From Polyangiaceae bacterium (GTDB lineage Bacteria; Myxococcota_A; Polyangia; Polyangiales; Polyangiaceae): 40,829 bases of DNA. Under the pieces are notes generated by a model that saw only the letters and a list, made by a program, of their open reading frames with translations, did not search any database and was not told the DNA's origin. Each line of letters begins with the position of its first letter. Position 1 is the stretch's first letter. This document shows, in pieces, positions 7,881 through 16,009 of this stretch. The DNA is taken from NCBI GenBank assembly GCA_022842465.1, contig JALHPN010000064.1, positions 1-40,829 on the forward strand, written 5' to 3'. The position numbers and the translations under genes are program-made.

Positions 7881-8993
7881 CTAGGAGCGCGCGCCGACGT
7901 CGTCTTCGCGGAGCGCACGGCGCTCCTCGGGGTCGTCCGAGTAGTCGCGCTTGTACATGCGGAGCATCGCGAGGAAGAGGGCGACGGCGAGCGGACCGAT
8001 GAGGAGCCCCATCGCGCCGAAGGCCGCGAGGCCGCCGAGCAGCGTGAAGAGCACCACCGCGCCGTGCATCCGGACGTCGTCCTTCATGAGGAGCGGCTTC
8101 ACGACGTTGTCGACGAGCCCGACGACGACGACGCCCCAGATCGCCATGAAGAGCGCCGCCCAGGGGTGCCCCGTCGCGAACAGGAGCGCCGCCGCGACGA
8201 GGCAGACCGAGGCCGCCCCCGCCGCGGGGATGAAGGCCACCACGAACGTGAGCGCGAAGAAGAACATCGGATGCGGGATGCGGACGATGAGGTAGCCGAC
8301 GAGCGCCACGAGCGCCTGCACGAGCGCAGTCGCGACGCTCGACACGATCACCGACTTGCAGACGCGCACGAACTCCGCCGCGAGCTCACGGGTCTGTCCG
8401 CGGCGGAGGGGGGAGATCTGATCGACCCAGGCGAGGAGGCCATCCTTGTTCGTGAGGAACAAGAACATCGCCAGCACCATCATCGTGCCCTGGAACAGGA
8501 GCGACCCCGTCGCCGAGAGCGCAGCGCCGAGGGCGATCGCCGCGCTTCCCCCCGATGCCGAGAGGCGCTCCTGGATCGCGCTCGAGATCTCCGCCGAGTC
8601 GAGCTCGAGCCGGGCGAGTCCGCGGGTCACGGTGTCCGCGAGCGAGGGGGGGAGCGTCGCGACCAGGCCGTGCATGCCGTCGCTTCGCAGCGTGTCGGCG
8701 ATGAAGCGGACGGCGGCGATGGTCTCGCCGACGACGAGCGCGGAGAGCCAGACGAGCGGGCCCACCACGGCCGCGACGAACAGGAACACGACGATGCCCG
8801 CCGCGATCGAGCCGTGCCCTCGGAGGAGGCGGCTCAGCCTCGCGTGCAGCGGCCAGAGCACCATCGCGAGGACTCCCGCGAGGAAGATCGCCGAGGCGAG
8901 CGGACGGAGAACGAGGACGACGAGCGCGAACGCGCCCAGGAGCATCACGAGCAGGGCGCGCCGGGCGCCGCCTTCGGAGACGGAGGAGGTCAT
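7881..8993 (-). CDS. AI-2E family (UPF0118) membrane transporter
   Basis: The product is 370 aa with about eight hydrophobic segments: two at the N-terminus (LLVMLLGAFALVVLVLRPLA; AIFLAGVLAMVLWPLHARL), one near residue 68, a soluble stretch at about 95-150, and five towards the C-terminus. The late motif AFIPAAGAASVCLVAAAL and the NVVKPLLMKDDVRMH block (residues about 308-322) are family signatures. Members export or exchange small molecules at the inner membrane. Some are Na+/H+ antiporters and only a few handle autoinducer-2, so the substrate here is not predicted. It is a single gene with its own terminator. Confidence 0.85.
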   Translation of the reverse strand: MTSSVSEGGARRALLVMLLGAFALVVLVLRPLASAIFLAGVLAMVLWPLHARLSRLLRGHGSIAAGIVVFLFVAAVVGPLVWLSALVVGETIAAVRFIADTLRSDGMHGLVATLPPSLADTVTRGLARLELDSAEISSAIQERLSASGGSAAIALGAALSATGSLLFQGTMMVLAMFLFLTNKDGLLAWVDQISPLRRGQTRELAAEFVRVCKSVIVSSVATALVQALVALVGYLIVRIPHPMFFFALTFVVAFIPAAGAASVCLVAAALLFATGHPWAALFMAIWGVVVVGLVDNVVKPLLMKDDVRMHGAVVLFTLLGGLAAFGAMGLLIGPLAVALFLAMLRMYKRDYSDDPEERRALREDDVGARS

Positions 8994-9171
8994 CGCAGGG
9001 ATCGAGCGCCACGTTACGGCCCGCGTCCCTCCTGAACCAGCGGAAGCCGCTCACCCACACGAGAGCTCGACCGTCCACATGGCCGGAGCACGCAGGAAAA
9101 GCGGGAAATCCTGCCGCGTTCGCGCCGCGATGTCGCGCATCGCGCGCGCACTTGTCAGCCACTTGTAACTC

Positions 9172-9202
9172 GTTGTCGAACAACTTCCCGCCCCATTGCG
9201 GG
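9172..9202. promoter_or_regulatory. Two small inverted repeats upstream of the exported-protein operon
   Basis: GTTGT-CGA-ACAAC (9172-9184) is directly followed by CCCGC-N6-GCGGG (9187-9202), ending about 20 nt before the ATG at 9223. A nearby direct repeat of CACTTGT lies at about 9149-9166. These could be an operator or a 5'-UTR structure. No promoter is clear. Confidence 0.3.
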
Positions 9203-9222
9203 GCCCTTCGAACGAGAGAACC

Positions 9223-9792
9223 ATGAGGCCCATGATTCACACGTACCTGAATCGAGGGCTCGTCCTCACCGCCACGTTGCTGCTCGCTTCGTCCGCCTCC
9301 GCCGATACGGCGCCGGGCAAGGCCAGCGCGAACCACGGCGGCAAGGCCGACACGAAGGCGGAGGCCAAGGTCGAGAAGGCCGAAGCGAAGGTGGAGAAGA
9401 CCGCCGCCGGTCTCGCCGACAAGACCGACAAGAAGGAGGAGGCCAAGCCGAGCGATCGCGCCGCGCGCCGCGCCGCGCAGCACGAGGCCCAGAAGGAGAA
9501 GCTCCGCGGCATGCTGAAGGCGCCGATGGACGAGGCGCAGAAACAGGAGCTCCGCCGCCACGCCGAGCGCGTCGCGAAGCTCGAGCGGATCAAGGCCCTC
9601 GCCGTCGAGTCCAAGGACAAGGACATCGCCGAGAAGGCCGGCAAGCTGCTCGAGAAGGAGACCGCGCGCCACGAGAAGTTCCTCGCGACGGCGGCGAAGG
9701 TCGAAGCGAAGACCGCGGCGCCGGGTGCGGCAGCGGCGGAAGGCAAGCCAGTGGCCCCAGGCGCGGCCGACGACAAGGGAGGTGCGAAGTGA
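9223..9792 (+). CDS. Exported Lys/Glu/Ala-rich coiled-coil protein
   Basis: The product is 189 aa. ATG 9223 was chosen over TTG 9196 because a GAGAGA purine stretch precedes it and a good signal peptide follows (NRGLVLTATLLLASSASA, cleavage near residue 27). The mature part is low-complexity: residues about 30-75 repeat KAEAKVEKAEAKVEK-like heptads, 75-150 form charged helix, and the tail is Ala/Pro/Gly. This looks like a periplasmic coiled-coil or spacer protein, somewhat like histone-H1-like or TolA-like low-complexity proteins. No enzymatic motif is visible. Its stop overlaps the start of the next gene (GTGA), so the two are probably co-translated. Confidence 0.75.
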   Translation: MRPMIHTYLNRGLVLTATLLLASSASADTAPGKASANHGGKADTKAEAKVEKAEAKVEKTAAGLADKTDKKEEAKPSDRAARRAAQHEAQKEKLRGMLKAPMDEAQKQELRRHAERVAKLERIKALAVESKDKDIAEKAGKLLEKETARHEKFLATAAKVEAKTAAPGAAAAEGKPVAPGAADDKGGAK

Positions 9793-10103
9793 AGACGACG
9801 ATGAAGCTCTGGAGCCTCGGCGCGATCGCCGGCCTCGCCCTCCTCACCGCGGCTTGTGACAACAAGCCTGCCGAGACCAAGCCCGAGGACCCGGCCGCGA
9901 AGAACGGGACCACCACCGCCTCGACGACGACCGCAAACGCGGCGCCGACCACGGCTCCTGCGCCCGCCCCGGTGACGATCGCGGACGCGGACCTCGCGAC
10001 GCCGGCCGACTTCGAGGAGGCTGCGGAGAAGCAGATCACCACGAAGAACTACAAGGCGGAGCTCACGACCCTCGAGAAGGAGATGGAGAAGGACGGCTCC
10101 TGA
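9789..10103 (+). CDS. Small lipoprotein, coupled to the coiled-coil protein
   Basis: The product is 104 aa from GTG 9789, which overlaps the preceding stop codon. The signal peptide ends in LLTAAC (lipobox, Cys about residue 23). A Thr/Ala/Pro-rich tether follows (residues 25-62), then a short acidic helical domain (TPADFEEAAEKQITTKNYKA, about 71-90). It is anchored to a membrane leaflet by its lipid. I do not recognise the family. The coupled start and the shared terminator indicate that it works with the coiled-coil partner. Confidence 0.8.
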   Translation: MKTTMKLWSLGAIAGLALLTAACDNKPAETKPEDPAAKNGTTTASTTTANAAPTTAPAPAPVTIADADLATPADFEEAAEKQITTKNYKAELTTLEKEMEKDGS

Positions 10104-10135
10104 CGTCCTGACCCTCGGCACGGGTCCCCCCGAGC

Positions 10136-10182
10136 GGCGTGCTCGTCGTCGTCCCCACGACGACCGCACGCCGTCTCCTTTT
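10136..10182 (+). terminator. Intrinsic terminator after the exported-protein operon
   Basis: GGCGTGC pairs with GCACGCC and, after a small bulge, GTCGTCGT pairs with ACGACGAC around a CCCC loop. The run TCTCCTTTTCT follows. It begins 33 bp after the lipoprotein stop, so it closes the two-gene unit. Confidence 0.75.
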
Positions 10183-10215
10183 CTCGAGCGGTCGACGCGG
10201 CGTGACTCGAGGAGC

Positions 10216-11190
10216 CTACGGCGTCCCCGTGACCTTGCACGGCACGACCTTGCCCGCGTCGAAGCAGAGGAGCACGAGCTTGCCGCTCGAGGCCGCCTCG
10301 GGCGCCGAGGGCTTCGTGGCGGCCCAGTCGCGCGCCGCCGCCACGCTCGTCGCGAGCTTCCGCGCGAGCGCACGACGCGAGCCCCTGGTCGTGAGGAGGG
10401 CCTCGCTCTCGGCGAGCACGTTCACGAGCGCGGTCACCGCGTCGGCGCGCCGGTCGAGGCGCTTGACCTCCCCGACGGACTGCTTCGTGCACGCGGCGAG
10501 GTGCTCGAACGGCGAGGCGCCGCCGGTCACGAGCGGGTCGGCCAGGAGCGCTGCGGCGTCGCGCGCATGCCCGGCGATCCGCGACGCGGCGAACGCCGCG
10601 CCTCCCGCTCCTCGAACGCTCGCCGAGAGGGCGAGCTCGTTCACCGCGAAGACGGCGTGATCGGAGAGAGAGTCGCGCTCCGAAGAGCCCGCGACGTTCT
10701 GATCGCGGAACGCGTCGAGGGACGCGGCGACGTCCCGGACGAGCGCCGCGTACGCTTCCATCTGGGCGTCTGGAGCGACGACGCCCTTCTCCAGACCGAG
10801 CTGCGAGGGCGCGGTCGCGACGGCAACGAAGGCGCCGCGCGTCGCAGCGTCGAGGCGACCGGGGCGCGCGCTCGCATAGGCGCGCAGGCGGTCGGCCGTC
10901 GGCGACTTCGAGGGTACGGAGAGCTTGCCCGCCGCGAACGCGTCGGCGGCGGCATCTGCGCAGCGGAAGAGGCCCATTTGCTCCTGGTAGCGCGCGGCGT
11001 GGAGCACGGCCGACGCGCGAATCCTGTCTGCCGACGGCGTCGCGAGGGTGCCCGTCACGACGACGGGCGCCGGCGGGGACGTGACCGGTGCGAGCTCGAC
11101 GCTCGGAAGAGCGAGCGCGCCGTGGTCGACGAGGAGGGCGGCGACGGCGCCGCCGACGATGAAGAGGGTGTTCGCGGATCGCGAGGACAT
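10216..11190 (-). CDS. Exported protein of unknown function (324 aa)
   Basis: It starts at ATG 11190 with an uncleaved or Sec-type signal (FIVGGAVAALLVDHGALA, about residues 10-27), followed by a Pro/Val-rich stretch. The rest is an Ala-rich all-helical protein of about 270 residues. Two Cys (FRCADAA and AACTKQS) lie in the body and two near the C-terminus (LLCFDAGKVVPCKVTG), which would form a disulfide in the periplasm. I do not recognise a family. It lies 75 bp downstream of the dimethylargininase-like gene on the same strand, so they may share a transcript. Confidence 0.65.
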   Translation of the reverse strand: MSSRSANTLFIVGGAVAALLVDHGALALPSVELAPVTSPPAPVVVTGTLATPSADRIRASAVLHAARYQEQMGLFRCADAAADAFAAGKLSVPSKSPTADRLRAYASARPGRLDAATRGAFVAVATAPSQLGLEKGVVAPDAQMEAYAALVRDVAASLDAFRDQNVAGSSERDSLSDHAVFAVNELALSASVRGAGGAAFAASRIAGHARDAAALLADPLVTGGASPFEHLAACTKQSVGEVKRLDRRADAVTALVNVLAESEALLTTRGSRRALARKLATSVAAARDWAATKPSAPEAASSGKLVLLCFDAGKVVPCKVTGTP

Positions 11191-11265
11191 CGCGTTCGTT
11201 CTGCCATGCCCTTCGGCTCGGGGCCATCGACGGGCGCGGCTGGGATCGCGAAGGGGATGGCCGCG

Positions 11266-12033
11266 TCAGGCCTCGAAGACGAGGCTGAGGCAGGTCGGAC
11301 CGCCCTCGGCCTTCGCGAGCTCTCCGAGCTCCGTCGTCCGCACGTCGAGACCGCGACGACGCAGCTCGGCGACGGTGCCCGGGCTCGAGGCGCCCGTGCA
11401 GACGACATCCCCCACGAGGAGGACGTTCGCCGCGAAGGGCTCGTCGTCGTGCACGGCGAGGAGCTCGAAGTCGACCACCGAGCCGAGGTCGACCCAGTGC
11501 GGATTGACGAGCAACGTCCCGTCCGGGAGCGCGGTACACGCCGTCTTGAGGTGAATGCTGCCCGTGACACGCACGGGGAGGACGACGTAGCCGTGAGGAC
11601 GGACGATCTCGGAGAGCGCGGCGACCCCGCGCGCGTTCGTGCGGTTCGAGAGCCCGACGAGGAGCTTCTTGCCGACGCGGAGCACGTCCCCGCCTTCGAG
11701 CGTGGCCGGGGAGACGACGCGGAGCACGTCGCTGCGGAAGCGCCGGAGCTCGACCTCGACGCCCTCGGGCTCGGCGGCGCGTGACGGTGCGCCCATGGAG
11801 CCCACGATGGCGAGCTCGTCGAGCACGATCGCCGTGTCTTCCACGAACACCGCGTCGGGGTGCTCACGGTTCACGTCGAGCACGTGCACCGCCACGCCGC
11901 ATCCCTCCAGCATCCGGCAGTAGGCCGCGTGTTGCTCGCGCGCGCGTCCGACGTCGATGTCCTCGTGCCCCACGTGCGTCCGCAGCGCCTCGTTCATGCG
12001 CGTCGACGGAGCGTGTACGAGGGCGGTCGTCAT
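11266..12033 (-). CDS. Dimethylargininase (DDAH)-like amidinohydrolase
   Basis: The product is 255 aa from ATG 12033, the normal length for DDAH; the much longer open frame upstream is a GC shadow. The amidinotransferase/DDAH fold is shown by FVEDTAIVLDE (residues about 64-74), the GGD block ATLEGGDVLRVGKKLLVG (about 108-125), the catalytic His in GSIHLKTACTALPDGTLLVNP (about 157) and the catalytic Cys near the C-terminus (GPTCLSLVF). DDAH hydrolyses N-methylated arginines to citrulline and methylamines in the cytosol. Related hydrolases use other guanidino compounds, so the substrate is inferred. It is divergent from the 120-aa gene. Confidence 0.85.
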   Translation of the reverse strand: MTTALVHAPSTRMNEALRTHVGHEDIDVGRAREQHAAYCRMLEGCGVAVHVLDVNREHPDAVFVEDTAIVLDELAIVGSMGAPSRAAEPEGVEVELRRFRSDVLRVVSPATLEGGDVLRVGKKLLVGLSNRTNARGVAALSEIVRPHGYVVLPVRVTGSIHLKTACTALPDGTLLVNPHWVDLGSVVDFELLAVHDDEPFAANVLLVGDVVCTGASSPGTVAELRRRGLDVRTTELGELAKAEGGPTCLSLVFEA

Positions 12034-12041
12034 GTGCCCGC

Positions 12042-12069
12042 ATCCTAGCGCGCTCCGTTGCGCTACGCT
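12042..12069. promoter_or_regulatory. Back-to-back candidate -10 boxes (TAGGAT minus, TACGCT plus)
   Basis: On the minus strand TAGGAT (12042-12047) ends 8 nt before the DDAH-like ATG. On the plus strand TACGCT (12064-12069) ends 15 nt before ATG 12085. The intergenic region is only 51 bp, so two face-away promoters would overlap and could be co-regulated. Confidence 0.35.
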
Positions 12070-12084
12070 CCCGAGCTGACGACG

Positions 12085-12447
12085 ATGTTGAAGATCGGCG
12101 AGATCACGCGTGAGGACGGCTCCCTCGCCGCGGTGCACCTCGAGATCGACGGCGAGGAGCTCGCGCTCGTCACCGGGGGCGCGGTCGACCCGCTGCCCGC
12201 CGGCGTGATCGAGCCGGTCATGCGCCGCTACGGCATGCCGCTCGAGCGAGGCGCCCGCGTCGCGGAGGTGGCCTGTCTCGACCTCGGCGAAGGGGCACGC
12301 CTGCGGCACGTGCGTCACCTCGCGCGCTACGACGTGATCGCCAAGGACTGGCTCGTCTACGAGCGGCCCGGCACGGAGGCGCTCTGCGCCCTCGCGGTCG
12401 AGGTCACCGGCGCATTGACGCACCTGGCGCGCGCCGCCGCGCGCTAG
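12085..12447 (+). CDS. Small cytoplasmic protein of unknown function (120 aa)
   Basis: ATG 12085 was chosen over TTG 12058 because a -10-like box lies between them. The sequence begins MLKIGEITREDGSLAAVHLE and alternates short hydrophobic strands with acidic loops, a mixed alpha/beta look. There is no signal peptide, no metal motif and only two Cys. I do not recognise the family. It is divergent from the dimethylargininase-like gene and 39 bp upstream of the hydrolase lipoprotein, so it could be co-transcribed with the latter. Confidence 0.6.
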   Translation: MLKIGEITREDGSLAAVHLEIDGEELALVTGGAVDPLPAGVIEPVMRRYGMPLERGARVAEVACLDLGEGARLRHVRHLARYDVIAKDWLVYERPGTEALCALAVEVTGALTHLARAAAR

Positions 12448-12486
12448 ACGAGGTCGGCCCGCGCCCTGCATCCACGGATCGACGTC

Positions 12487-13293
12487 ATGCATGGCCCGCG
12501 TCGCGCTCTCCTCTCCTCGCTCCGCCCCCTCCTCGCGCTCGCGCTCCTCGGTGCCCCCGGATGCGAGCGTCGGCCGAGCACGCGCGAGACGGCCCAGGCG
12601 CCGCCGGCCGTGGGAACGACGGAGCTCACGAGCAGCGAGCTCGAGCAGCCGGATCCGGCGGACGTCCCCCGTGGGGCTTCTCCCCTCGCCGTCGAGGGAG
12701 AGCCGACGAGCTTCGTGATCGGCGCGCCGCGCGCGACCTCGCCCCGGATCCTCTACTTCCACGGGATGTGCAGCGACGCCGAGGACACACTGCTCAGCTT
12801 CGAGAAGACCGCACGAGCGCACGGCGGTGTGCTCGGCCTCACCGGCGACAAGGCCTGCCCGGGCGACCTGCACTCGTTCACCGTCGACCCCGAGCGGCAG
12901 CAGCAACGGATCGACGCGGCGTTGTCGGCTCGGGCGGGGCAGTCGGGCGCGGAGCCGAGACCGCCCGAGGTCGTCATCGGCTACTCCCAGGGCGCGACGC
13001 TCGCCGAGCGCCTCGCCGCGTCGTACCGCTACCCGTTCGTCGTGCTCATCGGCTCGCCCCGCGAGCCGTCGGCCGACAACCTCGCGAACGCGCGGGCCGT
13101 CGTCATGATCAGCGGCGAGAACGACATGGCGAAGCCGAAGATGAAGGCCGCCCGGGAGGCCTGCGAGGCCGCCGGCATACCTGCGCACTACATCGAGATG
13201 CCCGGCGCACGACACGGCGAGCTCCCGGACGCCGACGCCGTGATCGGCGAGGCCCTCGTCTGGATGCGCGACCACGCGCGGCCGGCGCCCTGA
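12487..13293 (+). CDS. Lipoprotein of the alpha/beta-hydrolase fold
   Basis: The product is 268 aa from ATG 12487. The signal peptide ends in LLGAPGC (lipobox, Cys about residue 26), followed by a tether of about 40 residues. The hydrolase core shows ILYFHGMCSD (oxyanion-side HG, about residue 88), VVIGYSQGATLAERLA (nucleophile Ser, about 167), an acid candidate in ISGENDMAKPKM (about 211) and GARHGELPDAD (catalytic His, about 239). The order and spacing match esterases and dienelactone-hydrolase-like enzymes. It would act in the periplasm or on the outer membrane on an unknown ester. Confidence 0.75.
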   Translation: MHGPRRALLSSLRPLLALALLGAPGCERRPSTRETAQAPPAVGTTELTSSELEQPDPADVPRGASPLAVEGEPTSFVIGAPRATSPRILYFHGMCSDAEDTLLSFEKTARAHGGVLGLTGDKACPGDLHSFTVDPERQQQRIDAALSARAGQSGAEPRPPEVVIGYSQGATLAERLAASYRYPFVVLIGSPREPSADNLANARAVVMISGENDMAKPKMKAAREACEAAGIPAHYIEMPGARHGELPDADAVIGEALVWMRDHARPAP

Positions 13294-13353
13294 CGAGCCG
13301 CATCGGCGCCGCACCGCGCGCGGGAGGAGCAGGCCATCCGCCGTGGATGCGCT

Positions 13354-13359
13354 TACGAT
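13354..13359 (+). promoter_or_regulatory. Candidate -10 box (TACGAT) for the OmpA-like gene
   Basis: The hexamer ends 6 nt before GTG 13366, the spacing expected if transcription starts at the start codon. No Shine-Dalgarno fits in the gap. Confidence 0.35.
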
Positions 13360-13365
13360 GGCGCG

Positions 13366-14205
13366 GTGAGCAACGGACTCTGGAAGGCGACCACGCTGAT
13401 CTTCCTCCTGACGACCGCCGCGGCGGGCGGGTACGCACGTCACCTCCAGCGCGAGGTCGCGAAGGCCGGCGCGGCGGTGGGGGACCACGCCGGCAAGCTC
13501 GCCGAGTGCACGCGCATGCGCGACGACGAGCGGGCGCTGAAGGAGAAGGCGCTCGGGGAGGCGTCGGCGACCCTCGGGGCGACCCGCGTGGAGCTCGACG
13601 AGCTGCGGGCTGAGCGCGCCGAGAACGAGAAGCGGCTCGCCGCGTTCCGGACGCTCACCGACAAGTTCCGGAGGATGATCGACAGCGGAAAGCTCCAGGT
13701 CGCGCTCGTCCACGGACGCATGGTGGTGAAGCTCCCGGCCGGCGTCCTCTTCCCCTCCGGCAGCGCCGAGCTCTCGAAGGAGGGCAAGGACGCGCTCCAC
13801 GACGTGGCCTCCGTGCTCCGGACGATGAAGGATCGCCGCTTCATGGTCGCCGGCCACACCGACAACGTTCCCGTCGTTCCGCCTTCGGCGTTCAAGAACA
13901 ACCTCGAGCTCTCCACGGCGCGCGCGGTGACTGTAGCGCAGCACCTCGTCGGGGCCGGGATGAGCGCGCCCCAGCTCGTCGCCGCAGGCTACGCGGAGCA
14001 CGAGCCGGTGCGGCCGAACACGAGCGAAGCCGGGCGCCAGGAGAACCGGCGCATCGAGCTCGTGCTCCTCCCGAACGTGACGGAGATGCCGGAGATCCCC
14101 GGCGCCGAGCGCGACGCCGGCGCCCCCGCTCCGTCCGCGGCTCCTCCGCCTTCCGCGTCGACCGACGCTGGCGTGGCGCCGCATCCTCTCGCGCCTCGCA
14201 GGTGA
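13366..14205 (+). CDS. OmpA/MotB-domain peptidoglycan-binding protein
   Basis: The product is 279 aa from GTG 13366. One N-terminal membrane helix or signal (TTLIFLLTTAAAGGYA, about residues 8-23) is followed by a coiled coil (about 45-100) and then an OmpA C-terminal domain (about 115-235). The domain shows LFPSGSAELSKEGKDALHDV, VAGHTDNVPVVPPSAFKNNL (Asp that binds diaminopimelate), STARAVTVAQHLV and the closing GRQENRRIELVL with the family Arg. A Pro/Ala-rich tail of 40 residues follows. The predicted topology suits an inner-membrane-anchored periplasmic protein that grips peptidoglycan, as in MotB-like or envelope-linker proteins. No MotA partner is adjacent. Its stop is 3 nt from that of the convergent gene. 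Confidence 0.85.
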   Translation: MSNGLWKATTLIFLLTTAAAGGYARHLQREVAKAGAAVGDHAGKLAECTRMRDDERALKEKALGEASATLGATRVELDELRAERAENEKRLAAFRTLTDKFRRMIDSGKLQVALVHGRMVVKLPAGVLFPSGSAELSKEGKDALHDVASVLRTMKDRRFMVAGHTDNVPVVPPSAFKNNLELSTARAVTVAQHLVGAGMSAPQLVAAGYAEHEPVRPNTSEAGRQENRRIELVLLPNVTEMPEIPGAERDAGAPAPSAAPPPSASTDAGVAPHPLAPRR

Positions 14206-14216
14206 CCCTCAGGGTC
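14203..14216. other. Minimal convergent junction TGA-CCC-TCA
   Basis: The OmpA-like stop (14203-14205) and the reverse-complement stop of the beta-propeller gene (14209-14211) are separated by exactly three bases. GACCC-TCA-GGGTC forms a 5-bp hairpin over the junction. Confidence 0.9.
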
Positions 14217-15438
14217 GGCGGAGCCACGCGACGTTCGACTTGTAGCCCGCCAGGATCCAGGGGCCGTTGGCGTCGAGGACCGCATCGGTGCCCCAGATGA
14301 TGGTGCCGACCTCGGCCGGGAGCGCGCGGCTCCATCGCACGTCCCCCTTCGACGGATCGATCCCGACGATGCGCGTGGTGCCTTCCTTCTCGCCCTCCGC
14401 GAGGGCCAGGACCTCGCCGCCGGCGAGGTGCAGCTCCCCGAAGACGCCGACCTTCTTCTTCCAGAGCGTCGCGCCGTCGGGTGCCAGCTTCACGACGCCC
14501 TCGTCGTCGGTCGCGACGATCACCGAGCCGTCGGCGAGGACGACGGGCGCGCTGCGTACGTCCCCGAGCTTCGGGCGCGCGACGAGGCATCCGGGCGGCG
14601 GTGGCCGGCATCCGTCGCATTCCCCCTCGCCCTTCACGTAGAGCTTGTTCGGCCGCCGCGGGATCTCGACCGGCGACCTGCCGGCGCAGCGCTTTGCGTC
14701 CCAGAGGACGAGCTCTTCGTCCATCGTGACGGCGAGCCGGCCGCTCTCCGTCATCGCCACGTCGGGCGAGCCCTCCCGGACATGGATCGAGGCACGCACC
14801 TCTCCCGTCGGCGAGAGGATCCGCAGCGCGCCCGACTCGCGGAGGAGGAGGTCACCGCTCGCGGTGGCGGCGAGGTACGCCACCGTGAGCCGCTCGTCCT
14901 CCAGCGCGAACGCGAGCGCGAGACAGCCGGTCTTCTCGGGCTCCGCGCAGCGCGGGGGATCGACGCGGAAGAACCGGGCGTCCTCGAGCCCGATCATCGC
15001 GCCCTCGCCGAGGCGAGTCGCCGCCTCCGCCCGCTCCGCCATTCCGTCCGGCACCGTCGGGATCCGCACCCGCCACCGATCGGCGCCCGTCGAAGGGTCG
15101 AGCGCGACGACGTCGTTCGGCTCCCGATCGTTCACCATCACGCTGCCGTCGGGGAGCGTCACCACCCACTCGCTCGGGCGCATCGGCCGCTTCCATCGCG
15201 GCGTGCCCTTCGCGTCGTACGACGCGACGGCGTCCTTCTCGATCGCGACGACGCTGCCGTCCGCGGCGAGGAACGTGCGGCGTGCGGTCGACAGGGCGGG
15301 CGCGTCGCCGAGCTTCCCCGTCGCGACGATCGGCGGGCCCTCCGCCGCCGCCGCGCGCTGGCAGCCTGGGGCAGAGCACCCCGAGAGCGCGACGAGGATC
15401 AGCGGAGCCAGCGAGCGAAGGGAGATCGGAGAGGGCAT
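14209..15438 (-). CDS. PQQ-type beta-propeller lipoprotein
   Basis: The product is 409 aa from ATG 15438. The lipobox LVALSGC gives Cys about residue 21, with a further Cys in APGC. The mature protein consists of repeating beta-propeller blades with the PQQ-like pattern: VVALDPSTGADRWRVRIP, LAAADGSVVAIEKDAVASYD, IVGIDPSKGDVRWSRALPA, VKLAPDGATLWKKKVGV. Four Cys cluster at about residues 270-290 (CDGCRPPPPGC). Blade repeats of this type form scaffolds such as BamB or serve as PQQ enzymes; no catalytic residues are apparent, so a structural or binding role is likelier. It is attached to a membrane by its lipid. Confidence 0.75.
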   Translation of the reverse strand: MPSPISLRSLAPLILVALSGCSAPGCQRAAAAEGPPIVATGKLGDAPALSTARRTFLAADGSVVAIEKDAVASYDAKGTPRWKRPMRPSEWVVTLPDGSVMVNDREPNDVVALDPSTGADRWRVRIPTVPDGMAERAEAATRLGEGAMIGLEDARFFRVDPPRCAEPEKTGCLALAFALEDERLTVAYLAATASGDLLLRESGALRILSPTGEVRASIHVREGSPDVAMTESGRLAVTMDEELVLWDAKRCAGRSPVEIPRRPNKLYVKGEGECDGCRPPPPGCLVARPKLGDVRSAPVVLADGSVIVATDDEGVVKLAPDGATLWKKKVGVFGELHLAGGEVLALAEGEKEGTTRIVGIDPSKGDVRWSRALPAEVGTIIWGTDAVLDANGPWILAGYKSNVAWLRRP

Positions 15439-15480
15439 GGCGTGTCGGGATACGCTCTGCCGTCGCGCCAGCTCCCCTCG

Positions 15481-15927
15481 TCAGGGTGTTGCGTCGCCAG
15501 CATCGCGGTTACAAGCGCCGCAGACGCCAGCGCCCTGCGAGACCGTCACGCAGCTCCATGTCCCGCCGGCACACGAGCACTCGTAGAGCGACAGGTTGCA
15601 CGCCTGCGTCGGTTGGCCCGGGCACGTGCGGGTCGCACTCGCGCCCATGCTGCACGTCTCCTCCCGCGTGCACGCGCCGCTCGGGAGCGACTCGAGACCA
15701 AACCAACTCCCGCCGACGCCCGGGTACTTCTGCGTCGCGCCGCATCGCGGGACGCACTCCGGCAGGGCGCGGTTCGCGCTGCCGGGACCATGGGGCGGCG
15801 AGCTCGTGTAGGGCGCCCCGGTCGAGCACGCGTTCGGCGACGACGACGCTGGGTCCGACGACGGGGCGCACGCTGCCGCGGTCAGCATCGCGAACGAGAG
15901 CGCGGCGAGGAACCGGAGCTCGGGCAT
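15481..15927 (-). CDS. Cys-rich lipoprotein, unknown function
   Basis: The product is 148 aa. ATG 15925-15927 was chosen because it starts a good signal peptide (LRFLAALSFAMLTAAAC, Cys about residue 20); the longer frame has only an Arg-rich extension. The mature part has 13 more Cys in short spacings (TREETCSMGA, LYECSCAGG, VCGACNRD), as in small disulfide-knotted secreted domains. No family recognised. The stop lies 42 bp before the start of the beta-propeller lipoprotein gene on the same strand, so the two could form one unit. Confidence 0.65.
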   Translation of the reverse strand: MPELRFLAALSFAMLTAAACAPSSDPASSSPNACSTGAPYTSSPPHGPGSANRALPECVPRCGATQKYPGVGGSWFGLESLPSGACTREETCSMGASATRTCPGQPTQACNLSLYECSCAGGTWSCVTVSQGAGVCGACNRDAGDATP

Positions 15928-16009
15928 GCGGCGCGACGAGCACGAGACGTGCCGCTCACGTGGTCGCGACATTCTCCACGTGTCATGTCGATCATCCCTG
16001 ATCACGAGA

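Noticed and set aside
12034..14184. Long minus-strand frame continuous with the dimethylargininase-like gene (972 codons in all)
   Set aside because: The upstream part is Arg/Ala/Gly/Leu-rich antisense of the OmpA-like and hydrolase genes; the real protein starts at ATG 12033 with normal family length.
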